From positions 1 to 64,000 of the forward strand of contig VTPC01000476.1 in NCBI GenBank assembly GCA_011009095.1: 64,000 nt of DNA, given 5' to 3'. Under the pieces are notes generated by a model. That model searched no databases and was not told the DNA's origin. It worked only from the letters and a program-made list of their open reading frames with translations. This DNA comes from Ignelater luminosus (Eukaryota; Arthropoda; Insecta; Coleoptera; Elateridae). Below, in pieces: positions 1 to 14,100 of this stretch (the first letter of the stretch is position 1; every line of letters begins with the position of its first letter). The translations under genes and the position numbers were made by a program.

Positions 1-3000
1 TTTTTTCTATAGGGTTACTGTAAGCTACGGTGAAAACGCATTCTAATCTTAAGATGTTTGCAATTCAGAGTTCATCAAGAATGATACAATTTCTTATTCA
101 ACGCATAACATGTTTCTTCAATAAAATGTTATGAATGATCCAAGTGTAACTCAAACAGAAGATTACGTTTAGCATAAACTAAATTTCATAACATTTCCAC
201 TGCAGTAAATACATAATCAGAAATGTGTAGTTAGATTTGTTAATATTGCCTAAAATGTTAAGTATAGATGGAAACTTCATACATTCACAACGCATTCTCC
301 TTTCACCACTCTCTTAGTTTTTAGATTTCATTCCCTTTTGCACACTCCCATGACTATAGAAATATCAAACTCGCATGATATCGATTCATAAGAATTATGT
401 TTTACTTTTTTAACGTACACTCATTCATCTTTCTTTGATTATCTGACGGCTTGAATTTGTTGTGAAAATACTAGTTTTTCCAAATAAGTTTATTCTGTCT
501 TGAAATAAACTAATTTCTAAGTTCTGAAAAATAGGTTTTGGGTACCTAAGTACTATATCATTTCAGTTGGTGGTGTTTACTAAAGTTCTCACTTAGATGT
601 AGAAGGACCAATAAAAATAAGGTTTCCTTAACAGCCACACTGTGCAATGCTTCTAAAAACATTTTTGGGACTTTGTGACTTTGCACATCACAATTGTAAT
701 GAGCACAGATGAACACGAACAATACCCTTAACTGAATGTTACTGCAACTAGTTATTATTCATTTTGAAGTTTCGAAAAAAATCATTTAACGGAGTAGAAA
801 AATTAAAAACTGATTTTAATTTTGATACCAAGATTATTTATTAGATAGTTAAACATTGTTTGGTTGTTTTGTTTATTTTTAATAGTAGTAGTAAAATCAA
901 AACAAGATGATCTGCAAGAGAAATCTATAAAAGTATAAATTTGAAGTAGGCAAGAAATGTGACAAATAATAGGAAAACCAGCCACAGTTTCGTCAAGGCA
1001 AGAACACAAAAATGTAATGCAGAAATTCCTCGACATCTATCGAAAATAATATTGTATTCCGCATGTAAGTATACCATTAATCAAAAGTACTAGATTCAGT
1101 TGGGTATTGATTATGCATTATGACTTCCTGAAAGGTTAGAAGTTAAGTGTACATAATTAACTTGCAATTAAACTTACACCTTAAAAAAGGTCGACGAAAA
1201 AATTATATGTGAAACTCTGGAAAAGGTGTCTTTTTTTTCCTCGTGTAACACAAATAACTATTGTAGTACCTTTGATTAATCGTTGCATTAGCAAATAAAC
1301 TACGACATTATTTATGCATCAAGGTGTACGGGTTTTTTTTTATATTGTGATAAGAAACACTGAAAGCTCTTTTTCAGTCCAAATTTTTGCAAAAATTAAT
1401 CCATATTTATAAATGTCTAGCTTTGTATTTTTTTCCACTTCATTAATATTAATTATTTGAGATTAAATGGTAATTTTACTTTTTATAGTTGCAGTACAAA
1501 ATTCCCAATTAGTATCTATCACCTTCAAATTCCTTTGCGTTTTAAGATTTGCATGTTGAGTAATTCGCTATTAAGTTGTAAATTCAATTTATTTTAAACT
1601 TATTCAGGTAATTAGTTTGACTGATAAAGGCAGAAGCTAAGTGACAGTGGATTGTAAATTACATTTCTTGAAATACAAAAAAAATAAGTAAAACGACGTA
1701 GAAGACTAACTTGGTATTCAACATGACATTTGAAATGCACGAATATATTTTGATTTTATTATGTCACTGCACGCAAAGTGCTATTTTAAGAAAAATCTGA
1801 ATAGTTATGTGTAGTTTTGTGAAGTTTATCAAACGTTTTTATCACCAATACGAGTTATAATATCCAGACAGGTTTAAGATTTAAAAGAAGAAAGGTGTTT
1901 TTCATAGGTTCACTTTAAATAGAGTAAGCAATAATCGCGTTGATAATATCTCTAATAAAACTAAACAAATAAAACTACTTCGTTTATGAGATGCCGTTAT
2001 AAATCGGTTAAAAATGAAAATTATTACCAACAATTATAACGGATATCAACACAATTTGAAAAGCTGTTATTATAATGCGTGTCCGTGTCAGAAAAAATGT
2101 GGTTGCATAAACAATCATAATTTAGGTAGGTAGCATGTAGGTAGTTATGTAATTTACTTATACATAATATATTTAATAATATTCTGTACTTTTGTACTAT
2201 GGGCACGCTTAATATAAAGAATTTCTAAAATAATTTTTTTAAGGTAAGTTCAGCTTGTTTTGCATATATTGTTCAGGGCAAATAAATGGCTTGTTGTAGT
2301 GATAGTGAATGTAGTACTTAAAGGGTTTCAAGTTTTCGTTTTCCTCCTGACATCAACCTTGAAAATTGATCCGCATATCAGAAATTCTACGCTTAAATGA
2401 TCACATAACCTTGAAATGAAATAAACAGAAACTTATAAATCATTGTTTGTTCTGTTTGCATGTCAGTGTTTTGTTTATAAAAAAATATCTCAAAAATCGA
2501 AAGTACAGTATATAATACCCATGAGCTCTATGAGCTTTTTCTATACTTGCCTCGCCCTTCTACATGTATGCAACTAGATCAACTTAATTAAGTAAAGATT
2601 TAATTGTTGTTACCATTTCATATTATAAAAATCGTTTATTTCTTAAATATTTGCTTTTATAATTAATTAATATTTTTATTGCTGCAACGTGATCATTAAA
2701 TTCTTTATGTTAATAATGACATTTATTAAACGATTTTTTGTATTAAACATTTAAATTCATCATAGAGAATTACATAAACATTATATTTAAAATGTTTCTG
2801 CAAACTGTAAATTACACACGATATTAAAGATTCTTGAAACCATATAGCTGTTTAAGATCAAGATTTATCACAAAGAAACTATCAGAAGTTAAACTCACAC
2901 AAAATTATCCGAAATAATAAAATATAATACAAAGATAAATTATTTGGACTCACATGTAAACTCTGCGACGGTAGTCCACATGAATTGAAACTTATAGGTA

Positions 3001-3671
3001 TCCAACAAATCATTTGTATACAAACCGGAATCTTAAGATGCGCCCGTTAACTTATATATACTTTAAAATTTCACCGATAACGAAAGAGACCATCCTAGAA
3101 ATTCTCGAGTGGCTCAGAAAATTCGTTTGTCTTTAAAGATCCAATCAGCTTTGAAAACTCAACCGATTCAGATAGCCTCACTGACACAAATAGCTTGGCA
3201 TGCTTCATAAACGAGAAGTTCGATAGATATTTCATTAATTAAGCTTGGTTCGATTTAATTTAAACCATGAAGAAGTCCATAGATCGTTTCAGTATCTGGA
3301 GTAATCAACTTTAACTTAGTATGCTGACAACAAAAACCACAGAAATCATTCCACAAAATTCATTTTTTTATAAAAATCACAAATTGTAATGATCATCTGA
3401 ATCTGGTTTGCTTTCTCAGCTACTACTGCTACTACTATCTTGTCTGAAATTGTGCGTCTTTTTGAGATAAAATCTGAGTCTTTCATAAAGTCGTTTAAAT
3501 CTTTTTAAAAATGCCTATAGTGTTTGCTTGTAAACAATACGCCCATGAAGCCAAAAGCTATAGAAATAGGATACGGCTAAGTGTACCATTTTTTTCGTAA
3601 TAGTAATTGAAGTGTATCAATCAATCAAAACTAAAACCTCCTACCAGATTATTACTATGGTTTTGACTACA
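1..3671. other. AT-rich stretch without a recognised gene
   Basis: I find no open frame longer than 77 codons and none that looks like a protein family. The stretch is very AT-rich. About 80 bp at 1180..1265 resemble 29468..29600 (AACTCTGGAA core followed by a T run), so at least one dispersed repeat is present. Nothing else could be assigned. Confidence 0.5.
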
Positions 3672-4455
3672 GACATTGCAGACATCAACAAGTTTTAGGA
3701 ATTAGAAAAAACAAGTCAACTACTTCACTTCACTGACGAAGATACACACTGTTCAAAAACAATCATCATCGTACCATAGACAAAAAATCTGTCGTCAGAA
3801 TACCTTTTTAAGAGGATGCTTACTGAAAAATACAAGCTTCAAACTTGTACCTATGGCACATCTGCAGTGGCAATAAAAACATTACTACAACAGTTGGCAA
3901 AAAAATTAAAAACCAAGTTTTTCTCAATCTTCAAACATTGTAAAATTTGACTTTTACATAGACGATCTTATGTTTGAGAAAAATTCTCTTCAAGAAGCTC
4001 TTAACATTTAGCAACAACTAATCGACTTACTCAGTTTTGAAAGCTTTAACTTGAGGAAATGACCAAGTCAAGTCAAAGGCCAAAACACAGTAAAAATATC
4101 TGAAAAAACAACAAGAAAAGCTTTAGTTATATACTTAGAATTCCTCCAAGGACAATTTCACTTTTAAAGTGGCCTTTCCGATCTCCATCAAACTCTCTAA
4201 ACGAACTATACTGTCAGACGTTTATAGACCCTTCATTCTATTTGAGACGAAGAAGTCTTGAATAACATCAAACCACAATGGAAACCCTTTAGAAAGCAGT
4301 TACAACACGTTGAACAAATTGCTATTCTAAAATCGATAAAGTTTAACGGTGAAGAATGTCAAGTTCGACCTTATGGTTTTTCAGATGCATTTGAAAAAGC
4401 CTATAGAGCAGCTGTTTGCATAAAACAATATCACCAAACGGAACAACCCACATAG
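3672..4455 (+). pseudogene. BEL/Pao retrotransposon pol relic (reverse transcriptase to RNase H side)
   Basis: A decayed pol gene read in several frames. At 3672 a frame begins DIADINKF, a stop, then ELEK; this is the 'FWE.E' box at the start of BEL/Pao reverse transcriptase with the Trp codon turned to TAG. Near 3840..3910 the peptide LQTCTYGTSAVAIKTLLQQL resembles the family's 'VTYGTSSAPFLA..LQQLA' block. At 3943 KFDFYIDDL carries the catalytic YIDD box (3955..3966) and is followed by SLQEALNI, stop, QQLIDLL, again typical of BEL/Pao. The 65-codon frame 4258..4455 (PQWKPF..., YGFSDAFEKAYRAAV) matches the block before RNase H, where the family has 'GFSDASEKAYGA'. At least four stops and several frame changes interrupt it, so no functional product is expected. 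No LTRs were located. Confidence 0.75.
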
Positions 4456-4715
4456 TAGCGAAATCAAAAGCATTTACCTACATACTACATACAAATTATA
4501 GCAGCAAACTATATTGAAGAAGTTTTGCAACAATTCAGAAAGTCCACGTAAACCAAGCACGCTTTTATGGCTTTGTGTCTTACTCGAAAGTATAAGAAGG
4601 AATTGAGACATCTAACAAGAAGTTATCATCAAATATTAGAATTCTTTCTCATCTCATTCTCGAAACAAACATTGAACAGAGAGAATCATACATTGAGATT
4701 TGAGAATACTTTGCT

Positions 4716-4967
4716 ATGGCTGAAGTAGAAGTATTAGACCTAGTAGAGATAACTCCAAGATCATTACTTGTCCGAAACGGAACATATCAGATTATGGATG
4801 TTCCAAACGATCTAGTACTAATCGATTATAATAGCCAACTTTACTTCAAATTATCTGAAGAAGAATTTAAGACCAGGATAGAAATATTATCAGGTAACTA
4901 CTTAGTTTCTCCAGCTATTGTCAAAAGCATAGAAAACAGCTCTAACTGCATCGTTAGAAAAATCTAA
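4716..4967 (+). CDS. 83-codon open frame, possibly an envelope-like relic of the BEL/Pao element
   Basis: An uninterrupted 83-codon frame directly downstream of the BEL/Pao pol relic and on the same strand. The peptide is acidic, has no membrane segment and ends SSNCIVRKI. Its style (valine/isoleucine-rich strands, an LSEEE patch, a late cysteine) faintly recalls the ectodomain of envelope-like proteins carried by some insect retroelements, but I recognise no diagnostic motif. It could equally be a chance frame inside degraded gag or integrase sequence. The surrounding element is dead, so expression is doubtful. Confidence 0.3.
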   Translation: MAEVEVLDLVEITPRSLLVRNGTYQIMDVPNDLVLIDYNSQLYFKLSEEEFKTRIEILSGNYLVSPAIVKSIENSSNCIVRKI

Positions 4968-6400
4968 ATCTAAAAATCTAAATGTAGTGTTCATCAGTAC
5001 AACTTGATTAACATAGAAACAAGTGTACATATACTAGGAATGCTTGGTTTTTCATAGCTCTGACCACCATAAAAATAGCTGTCATGGAGTTGTGGAAGAA
5101 GCAGCCTTAAACAGCTATAATAATAAAAAAAATTACAAAACTGCATAATAAAGATAAAAATCAACGTTTTAACACCCAAGAGAGCTGATAATATAATAGT
5201 TCTCGCTAGATTGGGAAAGTCAGCAGAGTTCAGTCCACAATTTACAATTACATTTTTCTTAAGAAATTCTAAAAGAAATAGTGTTGCAATTTAAGAAAAA
5301 ATACAACAGACACAATGGCACACCATCCAGCATCATGCTGTACTACCGAACACTGTAATAACTATTATCCTCATAATACCAATTATACTGAGTTGAATGA
5401 TATTCAACATTCAAGTTATATCCTGTCTTTTTGACTCGGAAAAAATAATTCTGACAATTTAGTTTGTCTGGAAATATGTTTGTTGTCTTTCGAGCCATCC
5501 TCTTGAGAGACTAGTCCGCCATGGTCTTTCGGGGAAGAACCAAATTACTGCTCTGACTCCATACGCGGACGACTGATGGAGGCATATTCTTTCAGGCTAC
5601 AACTACACTAATTTTCTTAATTATTAGGAGAAGATAATCATGATCCATCAACGACGAATTCTCTTTCAGCCCAACTTTCTCTTATCAATTCGTGATTTTT
5701 ATCAACATAAAATAATAGAGTACGACTACAGACCAATCTTTATTTGCACCAATTTAAGATGGATCAGCGATCTCGTACGCTCCAAAGTGCAAACATTAGT
5801 GAGGCAGAGGATTTTCACCTCTCCACCTTGTCTTTCAAGAAAATTCAAATAACCACACGGTTTAAGAACTCAGGCAATCACATCCAACTATCACTGCAGC
5901 AGACAAACTCAAGAAAGACTCACTTACCACCTCGACATGAAGTGTCAAATCTGGTCTAGGATTCAATACAATTACTAGTTTGCCTGAAGGACTGGACGAT
6001 ACCACCTCGACTAGAGGGCTTGAATCTGTTTTTAGGAAGTTACATTAACATACAATGATGCACTGTCCGCTTCACTAGACGAGGAATTAATTCACTTCAA
6101 GGATTCAAGTTTGCTGCAGCTGAGTTTGAGTAGTTTCGTAAAGGATGTATGCTCCTTTATGGAGCTCCGGAGTTCACAGCAAATTCGATCCAAAAATCAA
6201 TCGCAAGTAGAGACTTCAATTTATCAAACTATCCTTCAGTACCAAGATCTTTAGCCAGGAAGTTAACAAACAAACAAATAAAAACCAGGCAGATGAACCT
6301 ACGTTTGTCCAAAAACCTTCTCAAATTACCTGATGGATATTGACTACTGAACAATAGATTAAGGAGTGAATTTCTTTGATAGATTAGCTACAGTGCTATG
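4968..6400 (+). other. Probable continuation of retroelement debris
   Basis: Short frames at 5640..5852, 5744..5959 and 6149..6343 are less AT-rich than the flanks and lie downstream of the BEL/Pao relic. None shows a diagnostic domain. A GCGGACGAC stretch near 5566 can be read as YADD followed by a stop, but without supporting context I do not call a second reverse transcriptase. The block is best treated as unassigned transposon-derived DNA. Confidence 0.3.
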
Positions 6401-7832
6401 TACCATATTAGCCAGCACTTTTTAAACTAGTTTTTTTCTTTTATTAAATGTTTTGGCCGGTTTCATTACTGTATTTACTTGGATATATGCATAAAACTCA
6501 CATTCGAATGTAGTACAAATATGTGTATCTACACGACTTTATTTTGAGCCACATCTCTTGATCCTAAAGAAGTTTTGATTACATACTATATCTACTAGAG
6601 ATAGCAGACATAAACATTACTCGTATCGTTCTCTCCTATAGCGAATTTTTTAAAACATTCTTAAAAGTTACTTCTTTTGCTTATCTTTTAGCAGCCTTTG
6701 AGCATTTTTTTAACATTTTGATTCTGATATTCTTTTTCACACTCCGATAGTTTAGTAATATTTGTGCAAATTACTTTTGCATTAGGTATATCAGTTTTAA
6801 GCTAAGCAAACTGCTAACTCAATAACGCTCGGTGACGGCGAAATTTAAATTAATGCCCTCTTTATATTCCCCCGGCATTCATTTTAACTTAGATGTCATT
6901 TGCATAAAGAGAAATTAATTGCAATTCCCAAATGGCTATTCAGTACGAATCAACGTTATCCAACACAATTTTAAAGAACATTGAAATGAAAATAAATTAC
7001 TACTCGATCTGCGTCTGAAATTTCAAATCAAAAAACCTCGAGAGTGGAATACTACTACGTCTAAACCTAAGCAATAATGAAGAATTAATGGGGTTGGCAG
7101 ATCAGGAAAAAATAAAATTCCCATTTTAAATTTGAATTTTTCCATTAATCTATAATCCTGTCCATCAAGTCATAAATCAATAATTTTAAAAATAAACGTA
7201 AAAGATTAGTGCTATTTTCACTTTTTATTAGAAATGATAAAAGGACGCATGTGCATTATATTTAAGGTAGTGGAGGGTAGTAAATAGAAATTGGGTTAGT
7301 AGGATTAGCAGTTAGGCGTCAATCCGCTAGGCGGCTAGACGTCGCCTTGGCGTCGCCTCTTTTAACATTGTACAATTAGATAGAATTATAAGTAAATTAA
7401 TTAAAAATTTAGTTTTTAGCTGTTAATTCTGTTAAAATGAGTCTATATTTATTTCAACATAGTGTGCACTTGAAATGTTAATCAGTAATAATAACCGTGT
7501 TAAATTTAAAAGTTTTAAATCGGCGCTCTAATTAAATTAACGGAAGATAATAATAAATGAAAATATTATAAATAAAGTAATTACTGTTAAATTTAAATAT
7601 ATTTACTAAACCAGTTACTTCTTTTATTAGATATACGTTTTAAAGTTGAAGATTTTATTATAAAATTGAAGTGTACAAAATACATGGTTTACATATATTA
7701 AATATACAAAATCCGTAAATAGAATTAATCGAAACGGGCATTTCGAAAGTGTAGTTTTTAACATTATATGTGTATTTAGATGAGAATCTAAATTAACTTT
7801 GATTTACATAGTATTAAAATATCACGTGTACA
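6401..7832. other. Intergenic DNA upstream of EFR3, with a small GC-rich patch
   Basis: No gene is seen. A patch at about 7314..7360 is rich in CpG and built from GGCGTC, GCTAGGCGGCTAG and GTCGCC repeats, quite unlike the AT-rich flanks. It lies about 500 bp upstream of the first candidate EFR3 exon and could be promoter-proximal or a repeat fragment. Confidence 0.4.
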
Positions 7833-7917
7833 ATGTCCCTAGTGAAATGTTGTTTTGATACACCTGAAGTACCTGATGTTATTGACACAATGGTGCAGAA
7901 ATGTACAGATCCACGAT
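7833..7917 (+). other. Candidate alternative first coding exon of EFR3
   Basis: An ATG at 7833 opens 28 codons beginning MSLVKCCFDTPE and ending CTDPR plus one base, followed by a good donor (T then GTAAGC at 7918). It ends in phase 1, exactly the phase required by the acceptor at 8471, so splicing would give a protein whose CCGCCSALRPRYK block is internal, not N-terminal. EFR3 proteins normally carry the palmitoylated Cys cluster at the extreme N terminus, so this form would be unusual. The alternative is that 7833..7917 is an upstream ORF or untranslated leader, with the main start at 8170. Confidence 0.4.
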
Positions 7918-8169
7918 GTAAGCAAAATTATTAAAATGTTTTTTTAATTAAAACAAATAATCTACGTTTATTTTTGGCGCTAAATGGAATTGATTAATTC
8001 AAACAGTGCCATCTGTATATAATTAGTTCTACCAAACCAAAAGATCAATAGTAGATGGCACGACTGTAGCAAATTGTTTTTTAATTGATACTGTCATTGT
8101 AACTGTCATCAAAGTTATGTCAAAGTAATCTTGATTTTAAAAAAACTTTAGTTTTTATAACTAAGCAAG

Positions 8170-11100
8170 ATGTTTAGCGGTAAAGATGTTGATTTATATG
8201 ATACCATCTCATTCATGATCATCGTAGACTTAAGATTTCTTTTTTAACTTACTCATATACACATATTTAGCTATTAATATCTTATCAATTTCAAACTAAC
8301 CCATTAAATTTCAAGATACAAGTCAATATTTATCATAAGTAAATACTTCTCTAGCTATTGTATAATCCCTTATCGGTAATCTCTGCATTTAATCCTGATT
8401 GTTATTATTTATGTAGTACATTGTATTTCGATAATGTCAAGAAACGTAATGAGGTTATTTTTATGTTTAGGTTGCTGTGGCTGTTGCAGTGCTTTAAGGC
8501 CTAGATACAAACGTTTGGTGGATAATATCTTCCCTGTCATTCCCCAAGATGGTCTTGTTAAATCAAACATGGAAAAGCTTACTTTTTATTCACTTAGTTC
8601 ACCTGAAAAGTTGGATCGAATCGGGGAATACCTCTTCCAAAAAGCTGCAAGAGATATTTATAGGAAACGATATGGGTATGTTTTAAATTAAAAGAGATTG
8701 TATTAACATTTTTTGTTATAAAAGAAAGGTTGTTTGTGAATTATATTTTATACTGTGAACTAGATACATAAGCAAAATAGTTAGTTAAATGGTCAATGGT
8801 CATTGATAGGATTTTATAGACAAATCCTTATTTAGAATTACTCATGAACAACAAACAAAGTTGCCTTACTTACTATGAGCTATCAACATTGCATTTTAAT
8901 TAGAGATTTCAGTCATGAAAGTATAAAGATATTTAATTAAAAATGACTTAAAAGAGTTTTAAATTAAATATTAATTATTCTCTACAGGAGTAATTGCTAA
9001 AAGTCACTGCTCAGGATATAGAAATCACAAACACTAACATACCGCATGTTAACTATACACTTTTGGTAATAAAACATAAACTGTTATGAATATATTGTGC
9101 AGCAACCCAACTTACAAATATCACGATAACCCAGATAGATTTTATTTTATTATAACACAACTAGATCACAGTAAGTACAAAGCATTATGGTATTATTTAA
9201 TAGTTTCAAACTGTCAAATTCAATGGGTGCATAAAATGGGAGAATGAGGAAGATGAAATAGAGTTATTAAAGAAATAGGAAGAAAGCAGGATCCTTCCCC
9301 CACTTGAAAATATTAAATGGCATTTCACCACTTGCAATATGTCATTGGAAAGGGAATAACAATATCAACCTTTCGGTTGATCAAAAGTTATAGAACAAAA
9401 CGTCTCATTTTAATTAAACATTTAAATCGCATTGACCAAGTAAATAAACGCATTTCAATTGTTTTGATGCTTATTTCAGATACAAAACAGATTAATGTGG
9501 ACATGTCTAACATTATTGTAAATTGAACTATTAATAGAAGGTAAGAACAGAAGTGAAGAAACTACACAAAATAAGCAATTTTTTAAGAAAATACTTAAAC
9601 ACAGCAACTCACATTAATAGTTGCACTTATTTTTCATCTAAAGTACATATTGAAATAATCGAGTTGCGATAATTTACATAAAGAATATGAAACATGTTAT
9701 ATAATAATTTTGAATCAAGGTGGCCAATTCAATTGTTTCAGTGATAATTCTGAGAGAAGAATAAGCATCACTACACGTATTTGGAGTTGAACAGTGTGAA
9801 TTGAGCTGCTAATGTGAGTTGTTAGGTTAGGTACTTGCTTTAAAGGACTGCCCATTTTCTGCTGTTCCTTTTCTATTGTTTTGACTATCTATTGACAGTT
9901 CAAATTTAAATTATTTAATTAAGAATATTTACGTTCATCTGTTTCATATCCCAAATAAGCACCAAACCGATTGAAATTCATTATTATTTATCTGGCTAAC
10001 ATAATTTAAATTCATCACTAAAACAAGTTGTTTAATGCTTTAACTTTTGATCTAGTAGGCCAATTTCAATTTTGTTTTTACCAAAAGATTGCTATTGCTA
10101 TTTCATTTCCAAGGGCATACGGCAAGTAGTAAGGTGGTGTTTAAGATTAACGTTACACTTACACTTATTTCATAGTTGTAAAAAAGTGTCCCGCTCCAAA
10201 TAAAAGTTAACATGTCTCAGCATTTTTTTGTATTTCCAGTAGTTCTAGACTAGCTCATTTTAAAATAAACACGCTGCATATATGCATTTTCTGTGTTAAG
10301 GCAGGGTCATAGTCCATAGCAATAGGCATAGTGACACTGTCACAGGCCTAGGTTCAAAAATTCTCCTGACTGAACATGAGAGAGTTTCCCTGGACTTACC
10401 CATGAAACACCAGGGGCTCCTCTTGAGGAGGAATATGAGATGCTGGTTTTGCAGGATACCAAATTTAAAAACAGGACAATCCCAATAAGGTGTTGGACAA
10501 ATTGGTAACTTTAAATATATGAAAATGAAACAGACTGAATGACTCCCATGAAAATAATTTTTTGGAAAAACGCAAAAACACGTCGATTTGACAGTTTTTA
10601 GCGTACAATTCGAACCCTAAACATCAACCCTCTGGGGGGGGGTCAATCCCTCAAAGATCTCTGATGGGAAGGGGGTTCAAGTGGCACATCATTAGAAAGG
10701 CCTTTCAGTTCTCCATATTGCTCTGTTTGAATTTTTAAATTCAGCCTATTTTTTTGGAAGATACAGGGTGTGAAATCTAAAGTCCAATGCATTAGCACCC
10801 CACGTGCTGATGCATGAAATTAGAACTTGTTTGATTTTTCCTGCATTTCTAGTGGAAAACTTGGTGTTTTTATTTATACCAATCTAAAATAACACTGTTG
10901 GTAGTGCTTATTTATAAATACAACAGAAAATAAAGAGGTATCTCCTACAAATAAAGTGTATTTATATTAGTTTTACGGATTAACGATTAATATATACAGC
11001 AGTGAACAAAGAGAGAGTTAGCGCAATTCATAAATAATAATAACTCAAAAGGCTAACCTAATACTAAAAAAATTTATAATCACATCAGTTAAAACAAATT

Positions 11101-14100
11101 TACAATATAAAGTCCACTTAAAAATAATGACTAATTAAAGAAAGAGTTCAATCAAAGCTACAAACACAACAGCACATAAGCACAACACACAAAAACTTAC
11201 AAAAACCAACTCCAATAACTACCAAATTTGTAAATCGTAACGGAGCTTCGATAACCTAAAAATGATTCACAAGATAGCGCCTTTTTCAAAATAAAAAAAC
11301 GCAAGTGACGTTTTTATTTTTATTTGGCTGAATATTGCCAACATATTAAAACCTTATAAAACTATAAAACCCTAAAAAAGCTAGCAGCACGCGCAGTGTG
11401 AATAGGTCCATGCTTCTTCACACAGCTTTAACAAAATGCAGAAGAAACCACGAAGAAATGCAGGCAATAGTTACATGCTTGAGCACGCACGTGACAAGCG
11501 TAGTGTGAATTGGGCTTTAAGACATACATAGAAGGCTTCATAATCTTCAGATTTTTACATCATTTATTTTTCTCAGAAAAATTGAGCAGGAAAGTAAAAC
11601 AAACACACTTTTTAATGTAACTTTTTTCCAAGGAGTAGCATTGGTAGTAAAAAGAAAAGCAAAGATTTTTTGCAATTTACAAGGTGGTCAACAAAAATCT
11701 TCAAAAAGATGATCAATTTTCCTAAAATAGAAGGTTTTAAGAAAATTAAACATTTTTGAGGTTATCTTAAAACAAAATGTCACAAATGACATATTAACAA
11801 TTTAAGGTAAAATTAGTTGATTAAAAAATACATACAAAAAAAAACCTTCAGCATTCCACTTAGTCGAAGAATGATAAATATGATGTCATTTTAATATCCC
11901 AAGTTACAGAATTCTATGTCAAATTATAAGAAAATGGTAGACTGTTTTTGCTTCTTGTTGGCACCCTGTATACAGTGTGGTTGGTTTTTCATTACACTCA
12001 TTAATTTTGTCATAATTAAGTTTTTCAGAAAATCCAAAAACTCAAGTTAAATAAACAAATAAATAAATAAACAAAGGAGTAGCAATTTGAAGAATAAGTT
12101 TTTTAAATGGAAACCCTGTATTTTATTGAATAATTGGAATGGTTATGAAATTCTGAATATGGCATTACTTTTATTTATTTTTTTTGGCAAGTAAATAAGG
12201 TCGTAACAGTAATAATAAGATTATCAAAAGAGGGCTTTGAACCAGGACCCTATTATCTAATAGGCTGACTGTGTCATAATAATCCATAGTGTTGTCAACC
12301 TAGGGCGCTGAGTTGTCTTAATCTGACCCTGCTTTGAACAAATTTTTGTAGTTGTGAACAATATTGTTTTATTAATTGCATTCTTGTTATTTTGTAATAG
12401 TTATTATGTTCCTCTTTTCTGATGTATCTTTAAATAAAAAGAATTTTATTTTTTCACATTTGCAAAGTCTACTTGTAGTAATTTAATTATTATAGCTACA
12501 ACCTTATTTACTGGTCAATTCATCCTAATCAAATGACCTAACCATCATAATTGGCATTGTTTAACCATATTTACTAATTCTATTTCTTTGTACATGTTCA
12601 TTAATTCCTCATTAGTTTTTTATCTTAAGACTTCCCCATCCTTAATGCCACCAAAAATACTTCTAAGAATCTTCCTTTCCCTTACAGCAAGTTTATTCAG
12701 ATCTTGTTTTAACACCCATGTTTTGTGTTACTATGGGTCTTAATTTGTATCTTTACAACTCTTTGATATGTTCTTGGCACATAACACTTTTTGTAAACTT
12801 GTTCTTTCTATTTCATTGCTGTTATTTCCATTCCATGTGATTTTGGCCCTTAAATACATGAAACTGTTCACTTTATCAAAGTTATAACTTTTATGTTTTG
12901 AACATTCCTGACTTCCAAGTTCATTTTTTGCTGCTTACCACCTGTGATCATGTATTTGGTTTTTGTTTCGTTGATTTCTAATCCGTATTTGTAGGTTACT
13001 TTTTTGATTTTTTTAATTCTTCCCTTGTTCTGGCAATCACTGTGATGTCATCAACATAAGCAAGATATCGATGAAAATTTTTTAGGATAGTTCCTTCGCT
13101 GTTTATATTGCATCTTCATATGATCTTTTCTAATAGTAGATTTTGTAATAGTAAAGTTGATGAGCGGTCCCCTTGTTTTAAACTGCAACTGGTTTTAAAC
13201 TCTTTTGTCAGAATTCTTTGTATTCTTACTTGATTTATGGTTTCATTTCAAGTTATTTGTACTAATTCTTCCAGTTCAGAAAATAGAAATCATACAATAT
13301 CTGTATTATTTTATTACATTTATTTTGACATTTTTCTTGAATTTGTTTGAGAGCAAAGAATCTGATTGACAATGGAGACTTTGATAATCCCTTATTATAC
13401 TTTCTGCTTTTTGCTTCACTCTATCAGTAATTAATGTGACCAACACTTACCTATTGTTATATCCCAACATTCATTAGGGAAATATGTCTTATAATTCTCT
13501 GGAAAATATTGGTTCCCTTTTTTTTATATACAGGGTGGCGCATTTGATTCCACACCATAGGAAAATAGCATGTGTTTTTGAGTTTTGTTAATAAATCGGT
13601 TGGGTAGGTAATACACCTTCATTTTAACAAAAAACAGATTAGTAAATTATCAATTGGCAAATCTGATAACGAAATGATGCAAAGAGAATGATTGTTTAGT
13701 TCATTGTGCATCAGTTAATAGTAAATTGTTCCAACATTTAATTTAATGTTTAAAAGTGTAATATTAGAATTTAAAAAAAAGTGTTAATATTTTATTAAAT
13801 TTTTTTGAAGCTTTGTGTAATTTTTTGTTTTTTGTTAAAATGAAAATTTATTACTTACTCAACTAACATATTAACGATATTAACAGAATTTCCCATGACA
13901 ACAATGTGAGAAGCAAAAATTTAAATAAATTCACAAACACATAAAGTAATAGCTTGTAAGGTGTAGCCACACTTAAAAAAAACTTGTGTGGTAAAGAAAA
14001 ATGGATGATAGATAACTTTCTTGAAATATTAATGATGGTATTAACTCATACATTCCACAATAATTTTTTCTTATTAATAAAAACAATAATATACAGATAT

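Noticed and set aside
5560..5580. YADD-like peptide as a second reverse transcriptase
   Set aside because: It is followed by a stop and no neighbouring polymerase block is visible in any frame.
10302..12331. CAGGGTCA...TGACCCTG pair that might bound a 2-kb hAT element
   Set aside because: The similarity stops after about 10 bp and the flanking 8-mers (TGTTAAGG and CTTTGAAC) do not match, so there is no target duplication.
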